From: Sipunculus nudus
Taxonomy: Eukaryota; Annelida; Sipuncula; Golfingiida; Sipunculidae
Assembly: GCA_026874595.1 (NCBI GenBank)
Contig: CM049307.1
Span: 94,898,330-94,962,329 of the forward strand
DNA length: 64,000 nucleotides
Reading direction: 5' to 3'
Shown: one piece after another, positions 24,888 to 36,200 of the stretch
Layout: every line of letters starts with the position of its first letter
How positions within the stretch are numbered: position 1 is the stretch's first letter
Notes under the pieces: generated by a model
What the model was told of the DNA's origin: nothing
The model's input: only the letters and a program-made list of their open reading frames with translations
The model's database searches: none
Made by a program: the position numbers and the translations under genes

Positions 24888-25362
24888 CCTTTCCATGCAT
24901 GCGGGTATTTGTCCGTGCAGGACCGGCGCGGGTCCCGCATCGAGGAGAGACCCTCTCCTTATTTGCGGGTCCTCGCATGCGGATGACCCATTTATTGTTG
25001 TAAACCCATATGTACTAAAATTCATAATTTCTTAAGGTATGCTTTACTATTTTAATCCAGTATTCAGTTTAAACATTTATACCAGCCAGGCATGGCTTGA
25101 TGCGGGTATCTTACCAGTCTGGCTTTGACACACGCTACCTATATAGAGTTGGCTTCCGGACAGTATCTCGATGAAAACTTGTCGTTTATTCTTATATTTT
25201 GCCTTACAGCACTGTCAACTCTTTATCTTTTCCAAAGACAAGGGCAAATACCAGCAATTTATATACCGCAGGCGGCATCCACATGCAGGCCCCCGCAGAA
25301 ATCCAACACTGTTGGATCGGCACGCGGGACCCGCGCGGTGGCCCGGATTTAAGGAAAGACAC
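24888..25362. repeat. GC-rich element with imperfect inverted termini
   Basis: The left end (from CTTTCCATGCATGCGGG) and the reverse complement of the right end (from CTTTCCTTAAATCCGGG) share CGCGGGTCCCGC and a later TGCGGG...GCATG(T/C)GGATG block in the same order. This looks like a MITE of about 470 bp or a pair of inverted copies. Short open frames across it are by-products of its GC content. Confidence 0.4.
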
Positions 25363-25508
25363 ACTTAACCTCACAGTTGACCAATCACGTTGCAGACTGT
25401 GACTGGATGTTCGTCCAACCCTTTTGATGTTTGTCTGTAAAAGAAAAATAACGACAGTAGTGCATTCTAAGAGAAACCAGAAAGTCATTTAGTGTAACAT
25501 CAGCATGT

Positions 25509-25810
25509 GTCGGATTCTGTGGCTCAGGGGTAGAGCGCAGGACTCAAAGCCGGGAGATCGTGGGTTCGAATCTCAGCCGAGGCGGTGAGGTTTTTCACAG
25601 TCGGCCTACACCCAGGGTGAGAGGTCTGCAGGCTTGATGGGACATACGAGTGCGTCTTTGGCGGGTTCCTCAGTGTTATGACCCAGCAATGGGGATGATA
25701 AAACACCCAGGACCCGAAGGTGCGGTAGACACCAGGACCCAGATGTACAATATCTGTAGATAAGTCAGCATAAAAAAATTCAGGCGGTTACCTCCACCAA
25801 CAAAAAAAAA
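25509..25810 (+). mobile_element. tRNA-derived SINE, full length with target duplication
   Basis: Flanked by a perfect 10-bp direct repeat ATCAGCATGT (25499-25508 and 25811-25820). The head has a Pol III A box (TGGCTCAGGGGTAG) and B box (GGTTCGAATCT at 25563-25573) at tRNA-like spacing. The body includes TTTTTCACAGTCGGCC and the tail is A-rich. This is a complete retroposed SINE of 302 bp. Confidence 0.85.
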
Positions 25811-26244
25811 ATCAGCATGTTATTTAAAAAAAATACGTTCTGCATTGCATGGTGTAAAACATATAAATCTGTTGTCATCAGAACTTTTAATACAACAGGA
25901 TCATTTAATGGTTATAAATATATAAAAAAGGCTATTGATTTATAATTTATTGATCGAGTTAACCTTACGCATTAACAATGTTGAAAATAACATTCTGTTT
26001 CTGTTTGAGTGTTTGTAACCTCCGCTTATAAATGTTTAAAAACCAAATAAATGTTCATCAGACATCTACTTTAGTCTGTTTGACCGAGAGATGCCCATTA
26101 AATTGGCAATACTCTAACTGGCATATTAATTTAAAAAAATAAACTGTGATGAAGGAATGAGGCTTAGACCTAATTATCTTGAGTAAACTAGAAAACATGC
26201 GTTGCAGACGATTTTACAAAATTAATATGTGAGAAAACAGCCTG

Positions 26245-26485
26245 TGTGTCAGAGCAATTCAGTTCGACTCATGAAGGGCAGAGCACAATACCTAAACCTG
26301 GGAGATCATGAATTCGAATTTTAAAACAAGGAGGTGACACTTTTCACGGTCGGCCCCCTACCAGGGTGAACGCTCTGCAGGCTAAATGGGAAGGCCGCGC
26401 ACAACGGCCTTGTTTCACTCACAAACGACTGCGCCTTTCGGGGTACCTCTCTACTATTATATCAGTTGGCCAAAACAAAAAACAA
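26245..26485 (+). mobile_element. second, diverged copy of the tRNA-derived SINE
   Basis: Contains a decayed tRNA head (GGGAGATCATGAATTCGAAT) and the same body as the 25.5 kb SINE (TTTTCACGGTCGGCC, then CAGGGTGA..CTCTGCAGGCT). The 3' part differs, and the tail is A-rich (CAAAACAAAAAACAAAA). No clear target duplication. Same orientation, about 740 bp away. Confidence 0.65.
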
Positions 26486-27411
26486 AAGATCGTAAAATAT
26501 GAATGTTGGTTCTTGACTTTATGTTTTCCATCGTAAATTTAGCCTTTAGTTTTAGAGTTAACTAGCTAAATTTCAAGAACCCACTGATTTTAGTAATTTA
26601 TACAGCTGATAATTTAAACTATCGCTTGGTCATATTGTAAACCAAATATACTTGACACAGTAAGGTATATATAACTGTTCAAGAAATCAAACATTTGGCT
26701 TGATCCGTTGACCCTGTTCAAAAGTAGCATTTTGACTCGATTGATCCTTGGTTTTTTACACTAGGATATCTCTTTCAATTAAGATCACTCTCGGGCTAAA
26801 TGACCACAACTAGAATAACCCAAATGCAGCGTACATGAAGTTTAAAAACACTTAGAACAAAATATAACTAGTGATCTGCATTATAAGAATACCAAAGCTC
26901 CAAATTGTGGACATTCACTTATCACAAAGTTCATTCGTGCATAAGTGACTGCACATTTGTGAATATTCTTGATGGCATTCCTGAATCCAGGTTATGTGCC
27001 GGATCAACGCCAAATCTAACGGATTCTGTCTTGACACATTCCAAAGTGCCCTGAAAATATTATGAGATTGGTTCATGATTGCGTGAGATATATTGTTTTA
27101 AACACGCACAAACTCACACACGAACATGGATGAACGCATACCCTCCTGGCGGAGGCAGTTACAAGATGTTAACCCCTGTTTAAAACAGCCCGCACATGAT
27201 GTACTCTTTACCAAAGTTAAAGGTTATTTTATATGCCCGAATAATTATTCCCTGCACAGGCAAGTCAAAGGTCATCACGGGTCACAGGTGAAATGTCATG
27301 GCTGTGAGGTCAAGGGTTATATATCATGTTGGCAGTTTTATACAAACATACATATATCTCCTCAACGCGAGTGAATATTTGAGTGATATATAGCTGTATG
27401 AATGGGTGACA

Positions 27412-27431
27412 CACACACACACACACACACA
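27412..27431. repeat. (CA)n microsatellite
   Basis: About ten CA units. A (TA)n tract lies nearby at 27604-27632. Confidence 0.9.
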
Positions 27432-28609
27432 TGCAAATATACGCTATAATGATAAATGATTGTCTCTCCTTTGTTATAAACATATCGTTAAAAAGCGTGT
27501 ACTTATGTATATTTTACAACGACCGTTTTCGTTTTTATTATGTTTTAAATGTGATTTACACCGTCGAATTGAATCAAGATTAAGGTAACCATGTGTAAAA
27601 TAAATATATATATATAATATATATATATATAATCTGAGGTCCTGTTGATAGCTCCAGATCAGCAGAGACACATTCTTTTTTTTTAATTAGAAAAAGAAAA
27701 AGAAAATCCCTCTGTATTCGTCTCTCCTGTTTCGAGAATTTTGCTGCACACATCACACAGTATTGCTGATAAAATGAAGATATAAGAGAGATCTTTTGAA
27801 AAGCAGTACTCCTGTAAAACGAGTAATAAGCGTTATTTTCCTCAGATCTTCAAATAAGGTGATTCCTCTAAAATCAGTGATTTGGTAGATAATGTTTTAC
27901 CTTCAAGGTACTATAGTCTGTTCGAATGTGGGCGCGGCCACTGATTTTTTAAATCTGTTCTTAAATTATCAGGGCAATTCCAGAAAGTAAGTTGCAAGGG
28001 AGTAATGAGACATAGGCCATATTAACGAAAATAAAACCAAAATTTTACATTGAAAATATTGAAGTGATTCATTAAAATCATTATCTGAGATACAGTCTCT
28101 TTTCATAACATCTTAACCCCCCACTGATGGAAGTTAAGGTCACTAGTCACATGCTCAAATAATTATATTAAGAAATTCCTGATTGGTTGTTCAGTGTCAT
28201 AAATACTCCAAAAATGTGATTGTCAAAGTGAGGCTGCCAACCTCCGCCATTTCACCTGGGGTTACAAGGTTACAAAATGTAAAAGTTGCTTTGTCATGAA
28301 ATTTCAGATTTGTCCTTTGGTCCCTCATCAGCTGTCGTGTCAAACTGTGTGATGATATTTTAGTCTAAGAGAATAATCACCCACGTCCAAGGAACACCCA
28401 CTGGTGGAACAGATTATTACGAGGAAAGAGTTGGTTCCTTCGGCTTTTTGTACATTTGCCGGAACGGAGGTTTTATTTAATTTCATAAGATATTTTCATT
28501 AGGAATAGATAAATATACATGACTGTTTTAGTCATCATAGAACATATTGCTGTTGAGGATAACGCTTTGATTCATTGCCGTGACAATGCCTTTGTTTTCA
28601 ATGCTGAAA

Positions 28610-28814
28610 TTTCTTGTGACAATCTTGTGGTGGTCTTTTCTCCTGCAAGAAGCTCTCTTCTCGCGAGATCTGGCGTTATACTTCTTGTGAGAATCTCGTG
28701 CTGGTCTTTCCTCCTGCAAGAAGCTCTCTTCTCGCGAGATCTGGCGTTATACTTCTTGTGAGAATCTCGTGCTGGTCTTTCCTCCTGCAAGAAGCTCTCT
28801 TCTCGCGAGATTAC
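28610..28814. repeat. 71-bp tandem repeat, three copies, with TCTCGCGAGA
   Basis: Units start at 28610, 28681 and 28752 (last one partial). Each contains the palindrome TCTCGCGAGA and CCTGCAAGAAGCTC. The period is 71 bp, not a multiple of three, so the open frames seen here in several registers are not coding. Confidence 0.9.
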
Positions 28815-29400
28815 GTGATCCTGATTTATTGTTTCAAGAATTACATCAAGAATTTCCTTCTGGTCGTTATTTTTATGATATTCTTGAGATGTGTGATTCC
28901 GATTGTCCCAAAATCCGGTTGCTCCTTACGTCAGCCAAATGAATGACTTTCTTCGGCAATCGGAAAATCACTGTTCAACAGCTCATATTTTATATTTCGA
29001 AAAATAAAAAATTGTTACTAAAGCATTTAATGAAAAAAAATGGTTTCTTTAAGTTTTTAGGCCATGGTAAAGGGAACGAATATAAATCAGGAATAAAATA
29101 TCTATAACAAATTAAATCATGAAATAGTGTCACTTGAAATAAAGAAACCCTGTGTTTCAGGTAAAATATGAAAACGGGAAAATGACACAAAATATGAACA
29201 CGAGAAAATGTATGTTGATACAGTAATAAAATTAATCAGAATGCTTCGCTTTAGTTCCACGTCGATATGCAGACTGAATATAAAATAATCGTGTAATCTG
29301 TAGTTCTAAATTTTTTATTTATTAATAATTACAAAGCTTGAGCCAGTATGGATTGAAGCGTCTTGATGGAGTGCTACGGATCTCAATATCATTCAGAAGA
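28815..29400. other. no gene recognised
   Basis: AT-rich intergenic sequence with short open frames only. It lies between the 71-bp repeat and the more GC-rich ADMP upstream region. Confidence 0.45.
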
Positions 29401-30606
29401 GTACATATTTGCTCTCGTGGTCGTGTCAGATTATACCATAGATAGTCTGGGTTTGTTTGAATAACGGCCGGGTCGCGCCGCAAATGTGATTCCAATGTCC
29501 ATTCGGGATTTCCTACAAGACAAGAAAGAGATACAGTGAGGTATGATGGCCATCAATAAACCGCAGCCGGTACTCTTCACAAAACTGTACCCGTCCACGC
29601 AGGTGCCCGCTCCTAAGTAATTGAGTCGTATTCCCGGGCCCAAGTGTTTGGTACACAGTTGTATGTAGGGACACCTGGACCTCCTTTGATCTGCCTATTT
29701 GTAACGACATCAATCCCACAGGTGTGCAGCAATGCTTATTTTGCCTGGGTAAACGGATTGTTTTTATGGCTTCGGGGATGTAACTAAGTTTAACGGTAAC
29801 ACCCGTAAAACACGCTGCCTCGCCTCGCTAAACGGCACGCCACTCAAGTAGCACCGCTCTTCCAGATAACAACGGGGGTTGTTCGCATGGCTGTGCTGGA
29901 AATAGTCCCGACGTGTTACATGTTGTCATTACAAGTTCTCTAAGAAGCCGCGGATTGCTAAAGGGTGTGATATGACAGTGGTATGCAGAAATGTGCTCTT
30001 CACAAATCGTTGATAAAAAGCTGTGTATATTACACGCACTTGTAACATTGCTTTACTGCACCCCCGCCATTCGGGAAAACCGGTAATCACCAAATACTAC
30101 GCATTTCCTGTTTCGACGGAGGAACATTGAATAAGCAATGCTCGTGATCAAAAGTTTTTATATTTTTATTTGCGTCCGCTGCCTATTATATAAGGCCGAG
30201 GATTGCTAACAAATACACGTGCGCTAACTGGCGAAGTACCCGCTGCACAGGTGGCGACCATATACCATATTAATGACACTCGCGCTTAAAACCATAAATA
30301 CCTTACACAATCTGTCCAAAACGGGCTCGTTTTTCGTGTGAATTTACAACCTAAGTTGCAATTTATCGCCTAGAAAAGGCAGCTTAGATTAAGAAATGCT
30401 AGAGGATGCGCTATTTTACACAGATTGCTAAGCGCTGCGTTGTTTGAGTCGCTGATTTCATTGGGAGCTGGAATGCAAATGCTTGTGAAAGCCGGCGCTG
30501 TAACACGGCGACGCGCGATACCTGTACCCATAAAGCCTATTTGCCAGGGGGGAGCTCCCATATATGTGCGCTGGATCTTGACAAGTTGGGCAGACACTCA
30601 GGCGCC
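29400..30606 (+). promoter_or_regulatory. ADMP upstream region
   Basis: A repeat-poor, CpG-containing stretch before the ADMP start codon. It contains a TATA-like box TATATAAGG at 30187-30195, a TCF/LEF-type site CCTTTGATCT at 29683-29692, and three copies of GATTGCTAA (29953, 30201, 30423). If the TATA box is used, the 5' UTR is about 390 bases. The TSS is inferred and not shown by the sequence. An upstream exon is also possible. Confidence 0.45.
30187..30195 (+). promoter_or_regulatory. candidate TATA box of ADMP
   Basis: TATATAAGG, the only good TATA-like element in the GC-richer 1.2 kb before the start codon. It would place initiation near 30215-30225. Confidence 0.35.
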
Positions 30607-30922
30607 ATGCGGTTCTTTGTCGTCGTAGCGGCTATAATAAGGCTAACAGAGGTGGGTTTAGGCGCCAGCCTGTCTGCAAGCCCGGGAGAATCCCTGTCTG
30701 GATCCGAAGATGAGGTCGGGGGATTCCGTAAAAATAATAGAAATGCTGCAATCCAGAGCTTGTCGAAAGTGTTTGGCCTCATACGGCCTCCGTCACACAA
30801 ACATCACCGATCCCCGCCACAATACATGGTGGAACTCTACAAATCTGTCACGTTCAGTGATGGAATCACTAAAACCAAAAATCCTTTCAACGCAGACGTT
30901 GTCCGGGGATTCCCAGACAGAG
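30607..30922 (+). CDS. ADMP: ADMP exon 1: signal peptide and start of prodomain
   Basis: Residues 1-105. The N-terminus MRFFVVVAAII is a secretion signal. The later segments AIQSLSKVFGL and PPQYMVELYKSVT are the conserved start of BMP/ADMP prodomains. Donor GTAAGA at 30923, phase 1. Confidence 0.9.
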
Positions 30923-30954
30923 GTAAGATTTATCATTTGTTTACCAATATCAGG

Positions 30955-30990
<36 letters not shown>

Positions 30991-33231
30991 GAATTAAGAA
31001 TACGCCAAATAAAGACATTATTCTGGTTTTGATCCTTTATCGAAAAAGTTTCCTGTTAATATATTTAACATTCTCTACGGATTACTTACCAAACTTCTAA
31101 GCATAATTCTGTAGCCTGTCACAGGAGGATATGTACTGGTGGGTGTTAAACCATTAAGTATCGGTTCTTTTTTTCACCCTAAACACTAGTATTTTGGAAA
31201 AGAATTAATATCCTAGTCACAAAGGGGCCGACATTATTTCACAAAATATTTTTATTAAGCATATGCCATTTTCACCTGTCAAGTTTAAAAAGTCGTTCAC
31301 CATACAATACACCTGATTTCTGAGCAAGATTAATTTCCTACCTTCAGTTCTGAAAACCTTGCAGACATAGTTCAGCTTATATAAGTGCAAACATGAAAAT
31401 CAGTGTATATCTCTTGGTTTTGCGTGCTCTGACGATGAAAATTGTAAAATTGTTTAGAAATTACTTGCAAGTGATGGCGGCGGTAAAAACATGCACTGCT
31501 GTCCTTTCGCGTTCAGTACATTTGGTTGGCGTGTTGAAGTCGAGTCATTTCGTTGGTGATAATTTATTTCACACCAAATGACCTTTGTGTGTAGATATGG
31601 ATACTTTTTACTACGTTTCATTAACATAACAAATCTTTAGCACAGGTGAATATGATGTTATTGCACGCAAGGGTGAACCTCGTGAATAGTGCTTTATAAA
31701 TATACAAATCCATGTGACATACGTTAAGTAAATAAATGTCTGAGCGTATACCTAACTACCTCTTGTGTCAAAGGTCAAATTTGCGAGCTCCTTCGCTTAC
31801 TGCACCGTCTAGAACAACCAGAGGACGAAACGCTCTTCTTTCGGTTAAATGGTGAAGTGTTAGTGAAGAGCTGATGAGAAGATTTTATCGAGCGACTTTA
31901 ATAAATCATATATATTATAGAGACTTGTATATCTCGTATATAACATCCTAGTTATCGCTAGATTCATCATACAACCTCTGAATTCAAGTGAAGACAAAAT
32001 AATAGCAAGTATATGTTCGCCACATCGAAAATTATACCAATTTCAAAACTAAGAATTGATGAAACTAAAGAAGGAAAACTAAGAATTTCATTGATTTCTG
32101 TTTCAGACGATATACCACAACTTCAAAGAAACAGTTTATCCTCATATTTTAAAAGGTCGAATAGCTTGGTTGACTCGAATGAGATTATTAAACCAGTTTT
32201 CCTTTTATGATCGTAGAATGTGATGATTATTATTGAAATCATTTTAGTGATACATTACATGACCGCATCTTTCTTTCCTAACTTGCTGTGAATGCCCCAT
32301 TGGAACCGTATTTTCGTGTCTAAAATTGCTTCTTTTATCGGAGCAGATTTAGGATATCTATTATGGCATAGGACCAAAAAGGACGTCAAAAAACTTTCAG
32401 GAACAAAAAAGTTATGTTTTCCTCATGTATTTTTTTTTCTGTTTTTGGGTTGGAATTCTAAGCAATAATGTACTAGGAAATTCTTTCATATTTGTGGAAA
32501 GTAATGTCTTTGTTTTTGACAGCGTTACATAATGTCATAGTGTGGCTAATTTAATTTTATTAACTAAGCACGATCAGGACTGGAGTATACCAATGACTAT
32601 ATGTACAGACATACTGTATACCATGCATGATGACTCTTTAGTGACGGACAAAACAGATCAGACCGTATATCATTTGTATCCATACTTGAACAGGTGCTTA
32701 TTTTTTTAAAGTTTAAAATTACTCAGTAAAACGTAAAATCAGAATAATACTTTTTGCAATATAAAGAATGTCCTTTCGCTTCAGGGCAGTCATTACTACT
32801 TGTCAGTTGCTAAGGTATTTATATACTTAGATGTTCTCATATATAAGACTGCGACTTTAAAGTTACACACATATATTTCAATTTGCATTTGATTCGATTT
32901 TGGTTAGGGATTATGTCGCGTAAAGTTATCACTTTCTATATATCATGAATATCCTACACTGCTTGGGTCAAGGTACATAGATGGCGGTGATGTCTGTACA
33001 CAATGACACGTTTATTACACGTTTTGTAGAGTGAGTATAATATAATAACGGACCCTGGCAGGCTCAAGTTTCTGTACGTAATAATGTGTCCGTATTAGAT
33101 AGTGTAAGGAGGTCGCCTAAAAGGTACCTGCAGAGTAAGGATATGTCGAATCGAACCTGAGACCTAATATTTCTCTTTGGCTACTCTTAACCAGCTTGGC
33201 TACCTCATCATCACCCATATCTCTCTCATAT

Positions 33232-33288
<57 letters not shown>

Positions 33289-36200
33289 ACCATATTTATT
33301 GAAGGGGGCTAATAGATTCCTATGTTCTGTAACCAGAGTTGAGATCATGTAGGCGAGTGTGAATAAGTTCATAAATATGTAAGCAAGAACATATGTTCCT
33401 AGGTGATCACAAGTGCCTGATTATTGGCCGATATGTTGGTTTGTTGTATCTGGGTGATGATATAACCGCAGTGAACGTTTATCTTTTATTGATTAACTCT
33501 TCAGAAGCTTCTTTATGCTCATTCCTAAGACATTCAGTGTTTGAACAAAACCATATGATCAAAACAGAAGTTCCAGGCGGTACTGACCGAGACTGACAAC
33601 ATACAGAGGGTGGCATTTGTGAGTCAGGCGTCAGGATATGTAGTGGTTTCAGGTGGAAAACGGATTTTATGCCGTTGGTGTTTTATTGGTGTTTTAACAG
33701 CATTTAAGCGTGAAATGAGAACAAGAAAAAGTAATACTACTGAAAGAGAAAGGAGAATAAAAAGCACGCGAGGGGAGGTTTTGATGTATTCGTATGTGGT
33801 AATTGGATAGTTGTTGAATAAATATGATGAAAAGCAAAGGTATTCTCAGAGGTTTAGTGAATGTTTGATGGGTAATTTAAGGTTATGACGTGGATAAAGC
33901 GTTGGACTTTGGAGCACGAGGGGTCTCCAGTTTGGTCACAACTATGGCCTTCAGGACAAACGAATGAAATCTCAGGTGAACCGAAGAAATTCGCTTTATC
34001 GTTAAAGCTCATTAACTATTACCTGTTATTAACTACAAACAAACCATCCATCTGACAGAACTTCGTGTACAGACTTCACTTGTATCTGAAGTAAAACAAA
34101 ATGTTTGATTCAGTGGAATTACTTAAAGATTAAGTTCACATTTGTCAATTTAAAAATTACATCATGCAAAAATATCACTTCAATTTCTCGGAGACATAAT
34201 GATAAAATCACAATACGTATCACGTAATAAAAAAGTGAGCTTGTTTTTTTACACAATGCGTACAGTGTGAGTTTTCAGTAGTATAATTGAAACTGAATTT
34301 GAAAGGCACAACAATATATCTGAGTGAATCTGTTCACCCTAGATCTTTCGGAAATATTTATTTCTTTGAAGACTTGAATAAATTGATCTAAACCACATGA
34401 CATTAAATTTCTTATTCAACGTCAGCATGGGAATCTTTCTTGCATCGGCTTTTCTGTATACATATATATATATACTCGCTCACAGTATGTTTTCTTCAGA
34501 ACTTGACAATAAAAAGGGTCTCTAAAAGTGACGAGCCCTCATAAGTACGTGTAACAGATTGTGCGACACTGTACAACGGCCAGATCCAGTTGCATTTTGT
34601 ATTCTGCATATATGAAATGAAATAATTTTCCAAATCACTTGAATAAAGTGTTCTAATATGAACATGTATTATATATCTTTATTATATAGATTTTCATTAG
34701 AAAGGTTCTGCCTTCACCAGTCGTCTCATACAGACAATGTAATAAAATTTATCCTTCCAAATCTCGCAAAGACAGAAAAACAAGGCAATTTTTATCTATT
34801 TCATCGAGTGCCTCATCTTACACTCATTTATATTTTTATTTTGCAATACAGCCTGTATAATTTTGCCACATTATTTATTCATTTTTTTCGTTGTTGCCAA
34901 TGGAACCTACAATTGTATACACATTTTATAAATAAAGTTTGCTTAAAACTGACACCACTAATTTTATTATTTATATTTTTGTTTATTTTGTGAGTTCCTT
35001 GTGTAGGTCAGTTTACTGTATACAATACCTTATGCCAGCAAGTAAAAAAGAAAATCTACCATGTAAAATATTAAAGATATTGTACATACCTAATGCATCT
35101 GCTTCCACAAACAGAAAAGATATACAAATTAGATTTATGCTCAATCGTTCAAAACCTTTCCTGTCCTGCAGATAGGACTTTCATGTAGAGTGTTAATTTA
35201 AATGGTATAATTATTAATATTAAAATCATAGTACACCTGAATTCGGGGCATAAACTTTTAGATGTGAAGGTATAGGATTCTTTCGCTGCTTCTTTTTAGC
35301 TAATATTCTTGGACACATAATGGATTTATGACACAGGTTTTAATAAAACCCTATTCCTGTTAAATGGTAAATGAATAACATTGAATAAAACTATTGAAGT
35401 TTTCTAGACATTTCTAGACATTTCATCAGGCAATTGTAAATGAATTTTCGTGCATCCTGAGTTTTAAGGCGTTACAATTTAGTAGATATATGCTTTGTTT
35501 CGTAAGAAACTCGAAATTACTCATTATGGGCATCTTATTACGATGTGTCAACTTAAAACAAATTCTGCACAGTAAACGTGAGAAAATAGTGCTAGATGGC
35601 TGTTTTTATCATTAAGAATAATAAATCTGCAAGAGGAAAAGAACTCGAGATGTTTATGCATACACAAAGAAAAGTATTAAACAGTTTAGCTATGTCTGAA
35701 TAATATAGCGGAGAAGTAGTTATTTTTTTTCTTCTTTTGCATGTCTTGCAAAATACATCACCAAAAACAGTCTATGTACGTCGGTTCGTGTATTTGTAAC
35801 CTCACACCAGGATTGTGGAAACTTATTGTTTTTTAACTGACCAGAAATTTACTATATTTTTACCGATTGCAGAACAAAGCTTCTGTCTAGTTTTAGCTAA
35901 AATAATTTTGTTAGTGACAAAGAATATCTAAAGACTCAGAACTGGCTTCTAGACTTTAAGATTGCTATTTAAGTGTGTAAAACTGATCAGTCATGATACC
36001 CTCATATCTGAGTGTATACTTATAAAGAAAAAGACCAGTTAAAAAAAACTCCTCAATCAAATTTAAGAGACGTGCTTTACCCACCTTTAACAAACAGGGA
36101 AACACGGAAATGGTTATAGGGTTTAACTTCTGCAGCACCGACCTTTTGGAATGGACTGCCTAAGGACATTGAGACAGCTGGCTCCACTGCCATTTTAAAA

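Noticed and set aside
25515-25586. Candidate functional tRNA gene
   Set aside because: A and B boxes are present, but the body continues into a 3' tail flanked by target duplications; it is a SINE head.
28519-28946. Overlapping open frames on both strands
   Set aside because: They come from the 71-bp tandem repeat, whose period shifts the frame between units.
34658-35175. Open frames of 111 and 78 codons in ADMP intron 1
   Set aside because: Phe/Ile/Leu-rich by AT content, with no motif and no splice signals.
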